A stretch of 64,000 nucleotides of DNA, taken from contig NC_062216.1 of assembly GCF_902686445.1 (NCBI RefSeq), forward strand, positions 10,313,084 to 10,377,083, read 5' to 3'. This document shows, piece after piece, positions 11,107-22,396 of the stretch; positions within the stretch are counted from its first letter, which is position 1, and each line of letters begins with the position of its first letter. This DNA comes from Sciurus carolinensis (Eukaryota > Chordata > Mammalia > Rodentia > Sciuridae). A model generated the notes under the pieces. The model saw nothing but the letters and a program-made list of their open reading frames with translations. It was not told the origin of the DNA and did not search any database. A program made the translations under genes and the position numbers.

Positions 11107-11781
11107 TGTCCAGGCCCCGCAGCTCCCCGGATGACCTGAAGGCGCTGACTCGGAATGTGAACCGGCTGAATGAGAGCTTCCGGGACTTGCAGTTGCGGCT
11201 GCTGCAGGCTCCGCTGCAGGCGGACTTGACAGAGCAGGTGTGGAAGGTGCAGGACGCGCTGCAGAACCAGTCGGACTCGCTGCTGGCGCTGGCGGGGGCG
11301 GTGCAGCGGCTGGAGGGCGCGCTGTGGGGCCTGCACGCGCAGGCGGCGCAGGCGGAGCAGGCGGTGGCCCTGCTGCGCGACCGCACGGGCCAGCAGAGCG
11401 ACGCTGCGCAGCTGGAGCTGTACCAGCTGCAGGTGGAGAGCAACCGCAGCCAGCTGCTGCTGCGGCGCCACGCGGGCCTGCTGGACGGGCTGGCACGCAG
11501 GGTGGGCGTCCTGGGCGAAGAGCTGGCCGACGTGGGGGGCGCGCTGCGTGGCCTCAACCACAGCCTGTCCTACGACGTGGCCCTCCACCGCACGCGGCTG
11601 CAGGACCTGCAGGTGCTGGTGAGCAACGCCAGCGAGGACACACGCCGCATGCGGCTGGTGCACATGGACCTGGAGCTGCAGCTCAAACAGGAGCTGGCCA
11701 CCCTCAACACGGTGACCGAGGACCTGCGCCTCAAGGACTGGGAGCATTCAATCGCGCTGAGAAACATCTCCCTCGCCAAAG
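11107..11781 (+). CDS. SCARA5: SCARA5 spacer / coiled-coil exon (675 bp)
   Basis: This encodes about residues 82-305 of the receptor, the extracellular stalk between membrane and collagen region. The first two bases (TG) complete a Val codon begun in the previous exon, then the frame reads SRPRSSPDDLKALTRN and stays open for 224 codons. The final G starts the first collagen Gly. The protein is rich in Leu, Gln, Arg and Ala in a heptad-like pattern, consistent with the alpha-helical trimerising stalk of class A scavenger receptors. Six N-glycosylation sequons are visible: NES, NQS, NRS, NHS, NAS and NIS. The acceptor is a long C/T tract then CCGCAG. The donor is AAAG/GTACCC, weaker than the others because of C at +4 to +6. 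The middle of the exon (11240-11560) is very CpG dense. Read-through past the donor gives only Gly-Thr-Leu and then TGA. Confidence 0.96.
11240..11560. other. CpG-dense exon core (intragenic CpG island)
   Basis: Many CG dinucleotides and GGCG/GCGC motifs cluster inside the spacer exon, against the CpG-poor introns. They reflect Ala, Arg and Leu codons ending or starting in GC, but the density is high enough to behave as a CpG island. Confidence 0.6.
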
Positions 11782-13137
11782 GTACCCTCTGACCCCATCC
11801 CAGTCCCCAGAGTCTCCTGGGGCCCCCTCTGCTCAGGCGTCCCTCCCACATGCCCCTCCCCAAGGGCCCCAAGTGCACTTGTCAGTCCAAGCTGTTAAGT
11901 CTTGCCCAACAGGACTCTGGAATTTTCCCTGGGAATGATCTATCTATGCCCACTTCCAAGGCCTGCCCAGGTCTTGCTCCTGGGTAAACCTCTCTAGGAC
12001 AGAGTGAACTCAACTTCCACATCTGTAGGCAGGAGAATGGCCAAGAGGGGACTCACCGGGGTCTGGGGAGCTGGAACTTGGTTGTGCTGGCTGTAGCTGC
12101 AGGTCTTGGGCTGCCTGGAGAAGGGGATCTGGCTGCAACCTCATGGGGAGGGGAGAAGGCACCTCCAGTTCAAGTGTGGCAATGGTGAATCTCCAAGGAG
12201 TGGAGAATTCCAAAACTGAGACTAACTTTCTAGGCAGTTAGGAAGGTGTGTTCATACAGGTAAAAGAACATTTCATTTAACCATTAGTTAGTTCCATTTG
12301 TAATTCAAATGCAATAGCAAACATGTGTGGGAGCTCCATGGTCCTCCTGCTCTGGGACCCAGAGCCCAGAGACCCAACTTCTGGCAAAGCAGCCTCTCCT
12401 TGACCCTCCCCTCTCCAGTTCCTTCCTGAAGCACATGCTGTCAGAGGTGCCCGTCAGGCCGCGTTGCCCAGTGCTCACACCCCACAGCTCCCCAAGAGCT
12501 GTCAGAGTCATTAAACTACCCTTAGCCTGCTAGTCAGCACCAGCAATGCCGTACTGACTACCTGCTGTAGGTTGGGTACTGAGCCAAGTGCACCTCACTG
12601 GGCATCTTTCAAAATCAGCACCTGTCTGAAGAAGCAGCGTGGTCCCCACTGGATTGCTGAGGCAGCTTACACGGCTTGTCTGGGTTACAGGGCAGGGAAG
12701 GGATGGAGAGGGGTTTGGACCGGGCCTTCTGACTCTGGTACCAGTGTGCTCTCTGTCACGTCCCCCTCTGTCCTGCCTGCCTTCCACCTCCATACGGGGA
12801 GCACAAACAGCCATCTGCAGGCACCCAGGCATCTCACTCGAACCCACCTCCTTCGAGACCTGCTCGTGAGCTCTCCAGTGCACTGAAACCCCCTCCTTTG
12901 AGCTTCCACACTCGTAACAGCGAGATTTTGTCCTGGCGCCTTCCGTTTGTATAGTCCTTTGCTCTGACATGCATGTTTTAGTTTCGAAGTGGTTCCTTGG
13001 GACAAGACGAGCTGTGAAGTTGATTTAAGGTGGGTGTCTTGATTGAAGGAGGGGGAGGATTTGGGCTGAAAACAACTAAGGCTCAGGGAGAAGTGGCTGA
13101 TTACTCAGGGCCATGTGACTGGTAGTGATACAGCCCC

Positions 13138-13345
13138 AGATTTTTTTTTCAGTTCAGCAACTTTAATAAGATATCATTTACATACCACAGAGTTCACTTC
13201 TTGTAAGTCACTGTGCAATTCAATGACCAGACCAAGGGTTTTAATCCCAGCACCCAGAATTCATTCTGCTGCCCTCAGTCCCCGGTCTGCCTCTGCGTCA
13301 CCAGCCCTAACAGTGCGTACGCAGAAGTGGGACTCAATGAACACT
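13138..13345 (-). mobile_element. L1M 3'-end fragment
   Basis: The reverse orientation of an old L1 tail is visible: AAGATATCATTTACATACCA, CTGTGCAATTCAATG and a diverged continuation. Confidence 0.5.
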
Positions 13346-13589
13346 GTGGAACAGCTGTTGGATCTCGCTCAATACCCGGCAGTCAGAGGCTTCCCCTGCT
13401 CAATCTGTGATCTGTTCCTGGTCACTTTGAGCTCAGGGGTCAAAGGAGGGTAAGTCATAGACTTTCCTCTTTCAAACCCATGCCCTGCCTTTCTGATCTT
13501 CTCTTTTTCTTGACCTCCCCTGTCTGTAGAAGTCCTCGTAGGCACTTCCTAACAAGAATAGCCACACCACCTCTGACCTGTGATGAGCG

Positions 13590-13760
13590 GGGCACTTCAC
13601 AGACATTCATTCCCCTAATAGATGTTCAAGACCCCTAAGCCTCACATCCTGCAAGAAGTCTTATCTTTCGCGCTTTGTAGATGAGAAACCCAAGTAACAT
13701 TCCCACTGATTCTTATGCAGTTGGCAAGTGGCAAAGCCAAGGTCTACACGTGGTTCTGCC
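13590..13760 (-). mobile_element. MIR-like remnant
   Basis: TTGTAGATGAGAAACCCAAG and TTGGCAAGTGGCAAAGCCAA fit antisense MIR or MIR3. The copy is strongly diverged. Confidence 0.4.
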
Positions 13761-14228
13761 AGGCTCAGAAGCGAGATGGTCACTGACATCCTGCTCCACA
13801 GCTGCAAGCAACAATGGTGGTGGGAGCTGAGGCTGCTCTCTGGGGCCTTTTACAAGGGCACTAATGTCACTCAGAGAGACTCCACCTCATGACCTAGTCT
13901 CTCCTGAGGCCACCACCTTGGTGATTAGGGTTCAGCACATGGATTGGGGACCACAGCCCTGGAACGCCTGGCTCTTTACCACTGGACACCCCTGGGCCCC
14001 TCCAGCTCTCAGGGTCACCCTTCATCGGCTCACTCCTCCCTCTCTCACATCCCTCTCTCACTATTGCCAGGTACCCGGTTGCTATTTGGTATATCTGCAT
14101 GTAACAGCCTTTCAACTTTGGCTTTTAACAGCCTTTCTCCACTCTGGCTTTTGGATGGTGAATGTTGTACCACCCAAGTTTCTGGACATTTCCATACTCT
14201 TGTCTGGAGTGACCTCAGTTTCTCCCTA

Positions 14229-14360
14229 AACACACATACAAACACTCACATGCACATGTGCACACAAACCCGACACATGCACCTACACACAGGTACATAC
14301 ATGGACACACGTGCATGCCTATAGACGTACACACAGTAACACGCATGTGCATGCACACCC
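14229..14360. repeat. CA/TG-rich alternating tract
   Basis: About 130 bp of interrupted ACAC, CATG and GTGCAC units form nearly alternating purine-pyrimidine sequence. It is a degenerate microsatellite with left-handed (Z) DNA potential. Confidence 0.6.
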
Positions 14361-17135
14361 TACGTGTTCCTACCTTTGGCCCTTCTCTGGCTCAGATTCC
14401 ACAAGTGACTCAACTATGTGTATTTTTTCCAATATGAGCTTATTTACATTGTTCTTGAGTTTGGTCCAAATGTTTTTCATCCTGTCTCTTGGTGATGCAG
14501 TTTTCTATGAGTTTGGTCTGCAGTTTGTCTTTTGTGGACATTCACAGTGGGGCTTTATGTTTTCTGCTTTGCTTTTGCAGCATGATCAGGTCTGTTGAAA
14601 TCTGTGTGTGGATTTCAAAGGATTGGAGAATTTAAGATTATCAGAGAGAGGAGGCATCAAGGAGGAAGAAAGATGACCAGATGGGGAGACCTGCTGGGAG
14701 GGAAGGGCTGGGCACAGCCCGAGGCAGGCTTCCCAGTCTCATTCAGATGGTTATTTACTAGAATGACAGTTTTTAAAATCACAGTACTTCCCAGTGGAAC
14801 AGACTTCAGAAATCATCTAGTCCTGTTTTGCAATTGAGGACTCTGAGGCCCCTTGAGGAAAAATGATTTGCCCAAGTCAAATGCCAAGCCTGTGGCCTAG
14901 CCCGGGCTAAAAATGACATCTCTTGATTCACAAAAACAAGTTTTCCAAGCAGATTTATCTGGGAGCCTTCTTTTTCAAGAACAAACACTATCTAGGAGAG
15001 CACACCATTCATAAGGGGATGTGCAACGGAGCCCAGGCTCTGACGCTGGGACGTGGGCTTCTAGTGATTAGGGATCTGTTGGAGGTGTTGGCATCTCTGT
15101 GAATGGAGCCACATGTGAAATAGTGGCTGGGGACGTGTGGACCAGGAGGAGACCCTGGGCAGGGTGCGTGGCCCTGTGTCCTCTCACCTGCCACATCTGA
15201 CTCTGCTGCCATGGGGGCGGGGCACGCTGTGGAAGTGACAGTTGCACCCAGCTGGGCCCTACCTCCTTTGCCCTTGAGGCTCAGAAGACCATGGCCAGGG
15301 CTGTCTCTGCACCTTTTGGAGCTCAAGTCTCCCTGGCTCTGAAATAGGACTGACAGATCCTGTGCTACTCCCTTCTCAGGGGTGTGAAGAGAAGCCCTGG
15401 AGCTGGAAATAGAGCAATCAGTGGAAAGGCTCCACCCCCCTTCAGGGTGGGTTCAGTGAGGTTCTGGGGTCTGGTGTCCATCACTGTACTGCTGGCTTCA
15501 GCCCAGGTGGTCAGCTGGCCCCATCATTTGTTCTGGGCAGGTCCCAGGTCCAGCATTCACAGGTCCCTCCACCCCATCCCTCATTCCAAGATCCAGGAAG
15601 TAGAGAAGGGTTTGCTTCCTCCTCCATTGCCTGGCCCCCAGGACAACTCTGGTGTGCCTCCCAAAGGCTCAGTCACTGGCCCTCATCTGGTGGGAAGAGG
15701 TGCCCATGTAGCATCTCCCACCAGCTGAGCAGGGGCAGGACTGGTGGAAAGAACCTGAGCGGGACCAAGATCGCTCCTCCTGCCCCAGCCCCCTCCTCAC
15801 TGCAGCCTGCCTGGCTGAAGGAGGAGACAAGACATGGACAGTGTGAGCCGTTGAGAAGCGACAAAGCTCACGTGGGCCCCCCTGAGAGCAACTGGTCCAC
15901 CAGGGCTTCCTAGCGCCCGGAAGTACAGTCATTCTTAGAATCTCAGCCAGGGCCGTGTGAGGTGCGCAGCCACAGAGAGGGGGCCCTGGCCTACACATAG
16001 CCTGTCCACGTTGGGGACCACAGTCTGAGGTGGGTGATGGTGCCAGGGTCTCAGGGACACTCCAACAAGGGCACCATACAGCCCTGACCCAGGCGTCTCC
16101 CTGCCCATGGGGCCTTGGGAGTCAGAGCATAGGCATGAAGGCCACCTCAGGGCTCAAGGGGACTGAATTCTAAGGAAGGAGAGGATTTAGCCAATTTCTA
16201 GGGACAACATGAGGAGCAGGGTTTGCTGAGGAAGAGGAGAGTGTGTGTTTGAAACATTACCTGCCAGCCTGCCCAGAAGACTCAAACGCCAGCCACGTGC
16301 CAGATCTCCAGCCACATGCGGGATCTCCCATGGGGCTGTAGCCAGGTCCTGCCAGGGGCTCCCACAGCCTCTGAGTTCACTTGTCTGTTTTCATGATTTG
16401 GAGAAATTAATCAGACAGCCATTCTCGCAGCAGCTGGAGAGAAAGAACAGAGACTGGGGAGTCTTTAAAAAGGCGGGAGAGAGGCCGAGAGGACCAATGA
16501 AGGAGTAGAAACGTAGGGACGGGGCTGTCCTCCAGGACAGGCCTGGAATGACAGGGCTCTGGCCGCCTGTGGGCTCTTCTGAGTTGGCCCGGCCAGTGTA
16601 ACCCGAGGATATGATCAAAGTTTAGAAACGAGTGCCAGCCTTCACTGTCACCCAGCTTCTTAGAGTTCACCTCTGCCAAGGCCCTCACTAGTCCTACCTG
16701 AGTTTCCATCTGTGTCCATCCACATTCCTGTTTGGGCACTTTGGGATCTACCTCCCCCTGGATGAGCTGCCCAAGGTTGGCAGGGTGATTTCAGGTGCAC
16801 TTCAGAATGGTCCCGCGCAGTGATCTTACCATGGAAGCATCACGAAGGGTCAGGTGTGGATGGTCAGGGCCAGCCTTGCCCTTCAAGCTTATGAAGCCTT
16901 CAACATCCATGGTGTCATTGAATCCTCACTCCCTGCCACATCTGCATGAAAAAGAGATTCTAGCCCTCCTTTAATAGAACCAGGACCTGGGCCCAGGATG
17001 CTCTGTCTCCATATTCAACTCCCCTTTTCCTAATTACCTCCACCCCTGGTGTCAACCCTCTGGGTTGTTTTACTGGGCAGTATCCTTTCTCCCTTAGCCG
17101 GGGACAGTCCTGGAAAAATCCATGCCCTGTGTCTA

Positions 17136-17592
17136 TGTTAGTCAGCTTTCTGTCACTGTGACAAAATGCCTGAAATAATCAGTTTATAAAGAGAAAAGGG
17201 TGGGCTGGGGAGATAGCTCAGTTGGTAGAGTGCTTGCCTTGCAAGCCCTAAAGCCCTGGGTTTGATCCCCAGCACCGCCAAAAAAAAGAGAGAGAAAAGG
17301 GTTTCAGTTTACAGTTTTGGAGCTTTCAGTCTATGGTCAATTGGCCCAGTTGGTTTTGGGTGGGTGCAGGAATGCATGGGAGAGGAAGCCACTCGCCTCA
17401 TGGCAGCCAGGAAGCCAAGAGAGAGAAGAAGGCCAGGGTCCCAGTATCTTCTTCAAGCCATACTTCCATGACACCACTTCCTCCAATTAGGCCCCACCTC
17501 TTAAAGGATCCACCTCCCAATGATGTCTTAGGCTGGGGACCAAGCCTTTAACACATGGGCCTCCAGGTCACATTTTAGACCAAACTATAGCA
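17136..17592 (-). mobile_element. MaLR-type LTR carrying an ID SINE
   Basis: Reverse MaLR landmarks: GTTAGTCAGCTTTCTGTCAC at the start, CTCATGGCAGCCAGGAAGC, AATTAGGCCCCACCTC and ACCAAGCCTTTAACACATGG to the end. The LTR is split by the ID element at 17201-17290. Confidence 0.75.
17201..17290 (+). mobile_element. ID SINE nested in an LTR
   Basis: This is a tRNA-Ala/BC1-like head (GGCTGGGGAGATAGCTCAGT, TTTGATCCCCAGCACC) with internal A and B box-like motifs and an A tail. An 11-bp target duplication AGAGAAAAGGG flanks it at 17190-17200 and 17291-17301. Confidence 0.9.
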
Positions 17593-18177
17593 GGGTCACA
17601 CCTACACCAGCTCAATTCCTGAAGTCCTGGGTTCCTGATGGGAAGAGTGGAGGAGCAGAGAAGACTGAGAGGGGTGAGGTGTATGGGGTCGGGTCCAACC
17701 TCAGAGATCCAGCAGGTTTCCTTCTCTCAGTTCCCTCTGCCTCAACCTGAAGGGGAGATTGCCACATGGAGTCTAGAGCTCATTTGCCTCTTAGCTCTTC
17801 CCTTCTTTGGCTGTCTGATCTTAAGCCTGCTCCAGATTGGTTCTGCAGTTCTATCTTGTGCTCTTGAAACTGGAATCGATATGGCCAGTATTAAGAGGAT
17901 GGTGGCTCAAGCCCCAGCCTTCCTCAGACGCTTTGTGCAACTCATGATTAAAAAAAAAAATGTTGATTCCTTTTTCCCCTGTGCGTGTGCCATTGAACTA
18001 TCAAACAGCTGTCGACTTTGGTTAGGATCTGAGGACAGTGCCAACTTTTGGAATGTATCAGTACATCTCGATCTTGGCGGCCTGGTTGTTTTGTGTGTAT
18101 TAACACTCTCTGATCTCATATACTCATTAGTTCATCAAATGTTTGTTGTGCAAGAATGCCACACTGCAAGGGTGCGT

Positions 18178-18576
18178 GCTGCGGTTTCCTAGGGCTGCCC
18201 TAATGCCCTGCAACTGGGTGCCTTAGAATTACAGAAACTTATTCTCTTACAGCTCTGGAGGCTGGGCTGTACCCCCTCTAAGAGCTCTAAGGGAGGGTCC
18301 CCCTTGCCTCTTCCGATGTCCTGGCAGTGGGGGATCCTGGGTTCCTTGACCGGCAGACATATTCCTCCAGTCCTGCTTCTTATCACATGGTGTTCTCTTG
18401 TCTCTGTGTCTGTTTTCTTCTCTTATGAGGACACTAGCAATTGGATTAGGTCCCATTCCCCTTTAGTCTGACCTCATCTAGCTAATCACGTCTGCAAAGC
18501 CCCTATTTCCTGACAAGATTAAAGAAGTTTGGGGTGGACATGGATTTGGAGGGGCATTATTCAACCCAATTCAATA
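18178..18576 (-). mobile_element. MaLR-type LTR remnant (MLT1-like)
   Basis: Reverse landmarks: TTTCCTAGGGCTGCCCTAAT, CTTACAGCTCTGGAGGCTGG, CTCTTATGAGGACACTAGCA, GATTAGGTCCCATTC and a GGGGCATTATTCAACCCAAT end. Confidence 0.7.
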
Positions 18577-18924
18577 GGGTTTGGGGGTTTTTCTTGAGAG
18601 CCTGCAGGCTGGGCTTTCCCAGCAGGGGTGAGGACGTGAAGGATGGAGTCCTGCCTCAGGGGGCTGGACTGTGCCCACAGGACAAGGCCATGTGAGGAAC
18701 GTGTCAAATGGCACCAGGTGCTGCTCCACTTCCGGCAGGAATGATGGGTGAGAGATGGCTTCACCAGGAAGGTGGCAGCGAGCAGCCTCCTGGGCTGGTG
18801 GCTCTTGGAGGTCGATAGGCTGGCCTCCCGGAAACGGCAGGTGCAGCTGGGGGTAGTAGGAAGGTTCTGGGAAGGAGAGGCGTCTGGCCCCGTGGGTGTG
18901 GCAGAATGGACGGTTGCCCTACAG

Positions 18925-18995
18925 ACCTGGATTGAAAGCACAGCTCCTTCGCTGGCCAGCTGGCTGTGTGGCCTCAGACAAGCCACTTCAACATG
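18925..18995 (+). mobile_element. MIR core fragment
   Basis: GGCTGTGTGGCCTCAGACAA followed by GCCACTTCAAC fits the MIR core in sense orientation. Confidence 0.5.
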
Positions 18996-19786
18996 AAGCA
19001 AGTTGTGGGACCGAAGCCAATCACGTAGGCCAGGATCCCTGCCATGCTGGAGCCCCGCCGGGAGGCAGCCCACTCGGGAGTGGTTAGAAGCCCAGCTTCC
19101 ACTTGAGTGCCCAGCCAGAAACCTGAGCCTGCCTGCCGCCCTCCCGCCCCCCAGCACCTGCACCAGCCAGGGTCTGTCTCTACATTCTAGACAGGGTCCC
19201 TCTGATGCCACTTCCCTGACCCAGGCTCCAGCCCACCCGGGTGGATTGCAGCCTTTGCATCCGCCTGCCTCCCATCCCTTCCCCACGACAGCCCGAACCT
19301 TCCTCCTGTGCAGATCTGATAGGGCTCTGCTCTCAGGCCCCTCCTGGGACTTGTGGTACACCCCGTCAGAATCAAGTCCGGCACTTAGGTCTGACCTCCG
19401 AGAAACCCACTTTCCCACCCTGCTGTGTTCCCAGCTGCTCATTCCCCTGTGGCTTACCTGGCACTGTCTTCCCCACCCCCAAAGTCCCAAGCTTTCAATT
19501 CTGTGAGTAGTTCAACAAAATTGGCACAGATGCATTAACATAGGTTAGAAATTATAATCAAGAGCTTATAGAGCCTTTCTTATCATTAAGAACAAAAATA
19601 GATTGTCCTTTAAGTAGGACATTAGGACAAAATCGTATCTTTTACATGTATGAGCCATCCTATAAATAGGTCACTGGGCGAAAATGACGTCTGGGACGCC
19701 AGGACAAAACGGGTTAAGCCCCTACAGGGACGGCCCCCTCTGCCCGGACCTCTCCCTCTGCAGCCGTTAGTCACCCCAGGCCGCCG

Positions 19787-20150
19787 TCGCAACACACCAC
19801 AGACTGGGGGCTCAGACCACAGGCATTGCTTTCTCACAGCTGAGGCTGGCAGTGCGGTGAGGGTACCAGGGTGGCTGGGTCCAGGGGAGGGCTGTCCCCC
19901 TGGTTTACAGACAGCCTCCTGCTTATTGTAGTCTCCCGGGTGGAGAGAGCGCTTGTCCACCCTGCAGGCCGGGGAGGGTGGGAAGCCTGCTGTGTGCTAG
20001 TGAGGGCGCTCTCCAGTGTCTCTTCTTATAAAGCCACTGATCTTGTTGTGAGGGCCCCACCCTCATAACCTCGCAACCTCGTCTGACCCTAATACCCTCC
20101 TAGAGGCCCCTCCTCCTAAAACCACCCCACTGTCAGGAGGACTTCAATGT
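19787..20150 (-). mobile_element. MLT1-like LTR remnant
   Basis: Diverged reverse landmarks: ACCACAGACTGGGGGCTC, TTTCTCACAGCTGAGGCTGG, GTGAGGGCCCCACCCTCATA and CTAATACCCTCC. It ends about 210 bp before collagen exon 1. Confidence 0.55.
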
Positions 20151-20363
20151 ACAGATCTGCAGGGACCCACCCCTTCGCTGGCTCCTGTGAGATGTCACTG
20201 TGGGTGCTGCTTCTTCCAGGGAGCCTTTCCTGATGCCCCCAAGACAGAGATAGGTGGCATGCTGTGTGCTTCCAACATGCAAGGCTGTTGCAAGGTTCTC
20301 ACTTCCTCTGCAGACATCCTGGCCCTGTTCCCCTCTGACCTAGGTGCTATTTTCACCTTTCAG

Positions 20364-20444
20364 GGCCACCTGGACCCAAAGGTGACCAGGGGGATGAAGG
20401 AAAGGAAGGCAAGCCTGGCAGCCCTGGACTACCTGGACTCCGAG
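20364..20444 (+). CDS. SCARA5: SCARA5 collagen exon 1 (81 bp)
   Basis: The exon completes the Gly codon begun at 11781 and encodes GPPGPKGDQGDEGKEGK then PGSPGLPGLR, nine Gly-X-Y triplets. The collagen-like region of class A scavenger receptors forms a triple helix, and its charged end is the ligand-binding surface in relatives such as SR-AI and MARCO. The exon is flanked by a TTTCAG acceptor and GTAATG donor, phase 1 on both sides and 27 codons long, so skipping it would keep the frame. The mix of acidic and lysine triplets (GDQ, GDE, GKE) at the start of the helix matches my memory of the human receptor. Confidence 0.95.
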
Positions 20445-22396
20445 GTAATGGGGTGGTCTTGGGGGTACCCACGAGTGCATCCTGCCCTCTCCTCTCTCGT
20501 TGATGTAGATGTTGGGGCTCCCTGGAAGGATGCCCTGGGGCTTGGCTTCTAGTGCTCTGTTCTGTCAAGAGATGAGGAGGCTGTTTGTGTAGTCAGAGGA
20601 TGAAGCGAACCCTCTTCTTAGGAAGTGCCAGGATCTGGAGGAAAAGAGTAGAGGAGAGGCCCATGGCTCCATCCAGGCGTCAGAGGCCATGTGGCCAGGG
20701 CCTCCAGACCAGGCCTCCCAGTATGCTGCTCCCCCTCCGTGTTCCCATTAGGTGCCAGATGCCTCTGCCCCACCTCACTTCCTGCTGGACCTGCCCAGGT
20801 TCTTGGATGAGTCATGAACACCTGCCCTGCCATCTTGCTGAACACAATGACTGCCCTGCAGATCCCAGTATGATGGGGAGGGGACTTTGAGTCCTTTCAG
20901 GAAGACTCTTCTTCTTAGATTCATCTTCTAAGAAGTCTAAGAAGTTACTTTATCCAACTCTGCGTTGGTCAATTCTTATCCGTATAGCACACATTTTTCC
21001 AGGAGAGTATAAAGACTTCAAAATGATGGAAGAAAAGGAGATATAGGGGGCAGGGGTCTGGTTATTTATTTTAGGAATTACACCTCTTAAATCTCCAAGT
21101 ACATTGCCAATGCAGCAGAGGCAGGGTTGGAAGGAGGAAGCCCCAGCCTGGCCTCCATGCTGGCCTCCCCTCTCCGCAGAGCTCTGGAAACAGAACTGAG
21201 GGCACCTGGGCTGTCCAGGCTATGCGGGCCACCTTTTCTGCCTAATGAATCATAGGGCGGAGAGCTTCGGGCACATCCTGCACTTAGACTCAGCATTCTG
21301 TGGCCATGAGACTCTGGGAACAGATCCGTCGTGTTAGGAGGGGAAAGAAGGAAATTCCATCACCCCTCTCTGTGGTCCTCCCACCCCCTGGAGGCCACCC
21401 GTCCTCTCCAGCCATTTGACACTAGTGCCGGAGGAGTAATTGCTGGGAGACAGCTTTCTTGTGAAACCAGCTAGCTCTCCAGGCCGGGAAGAACAATTAG
21501 TCAGTTAATTAAGGGTGCTCTGCTTTGCAGAGATTACTGTGGGCTTAGGTCAGGCCTCGTGGGGGCCCTGGGCTCTCACTTGGTGAGAGCGTTTGTTGAT
21601 TCTGGCTCTCCATGGTGCAATCAGTGCAGGCAGAGGCCGTAGGGCCTTGTGGCCGGGAGCCCAGGGCCTGACTGGGCAGCAGGCCGTGCATCCCATTCAT
21701 TGACCTTGCTGATCTCCATCCTTGGCTCCAATGCCTTTCCTATACCTCCTGTGTTTATGGAAAGGAAGGGATCTTCTGTTCTTTCTTTAAATAGGATGGG
21801 GCACGGCTTCATCTTCCTCCTAAAGGCCAACTCCACACCCTCCCTAAAGATCAGTAAGCCCCTTTGATCCAGCATGAGGTGAGGCTCAGCAACCAGGCGC
21901 TTTAGATTCAGGAAGAGCAGAGCTCAGATCCTGCCTCCAGCACCCTCTATTTAAAGTCCTTGGGTAGTTAGGTCACTTAATCTGTCAGCGCGTTTTCTCA
22001 TTTGTAGTACAGGTGAAATAATACCTCCCAATACGATGTGAGGATTAAATGGGATACTTCATGCCTGGCACACAGAAAGTGTTCCAAAACAGTGCTTGCT
22101 GCCTTTGAGCCTCCTGCACGCCTACGGTAACAAGGCCTGCTAACCGGGCTGGCACTGCCAGCACTCACAGCAGATCTGGCCCTTCAGGCAGGAGGGCCTC
22201 ATGCCTAACTGATAGGAGGGCTCGTGGGGAAGGTCCATGCTGACCTGTCAGATGCTGCTTTTGCAACATCTTTAAGACTCAGGAAATGTCAGCTGCTGAG
22301 GATTATGGTTGCATTAGTCTGTTGAACCAGACAGTGACCTCGAAGGGACTTCCAGTTCAGAGTCTGAAGCTTTGCCATTGTCTCTTCTCTCCCCAG
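20445..22396 (+). other. SCARA5: SCARA5 intron between collagen exons 1 and 2
   Basis: This 1.95-kb phase 1 intron begins GTAATG and ends in a strong C/T tract followed by CCCCAG. It holds a MIR element at about 21895-22110. The rest, including 20445-21890, appears single copy, and I see no exon-like open frame with plausible splice sites. Confidence 0.85.
21895..22110 (+). mobile_element. MIR SINE remnant
   Basis: Sense MIR order is kept: AGCTCAGATCCTGCCTCCAG, GGTCACTTAATCTGTCAGCG, GAGGATTAAATGGGATAC and TGCCTGGCACACAGAAAGTG. Confidence 0.75.

Larger units (their letters stand above)
11782..20363 (+). other. SCARA5: SCARA5 intron between spacer exon and first collagen exon
   Basis: This 8.6-kb intron starts GTACCC and ends with a short pyrimidine tract and CAG. 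Recognisable content: an L1M 3'-end fragment on the minus strand (13138-13345), a MIR-like piece (13590-13760), a CA/TG-rich alternating tract (14229-14360), an MaLR LTR carrying a younger ID SINE (17136-17592), a second MaLR LTR (18178-18576), a short MIR piece (18925-18995) and an MLT1-like LTR remnant (19787-20150). Bases 11800-13130, 14400-17100 and 18600-19780 look single copy, and I recognise no gene there. Two long open frames (17638-18192 plus, 18561-19490 minus) lack homology I know of or coding signatures. Confidence 0.85.

Noticed and set aside
10935..11747. 270-codon antisense open frame over the spacer exon
   Set aside because: It is the reverse strand of a GC-rich coding exon, where stops are rare. 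Its Gln/Leu/Val-rich composition mirrors the real sense codons.
11240..11938. 232-codon Ala/Gly/Pro-rich frame in sense
   Set aside because: This is another frame of the same exon running into the intron. The SCARA5 frame is clearly the real one.
17201..17290. tRNA gene-like sequence
   Set aside because: The A/B box-like motifs belong to an ID SINE with an A tail and target duplication, not to a functional tRNA. The same applies at 27723, 31066, 61683 and 62565.
17638..18192. 184-codon plus-strand frame with hydrophobic stretches
   Set aside because: It lies in an intron, begins inside sequence next to an LTR and ends inside another LTR (18178 on), and has no recognised homology. It is probably chance in T-rich DNA.
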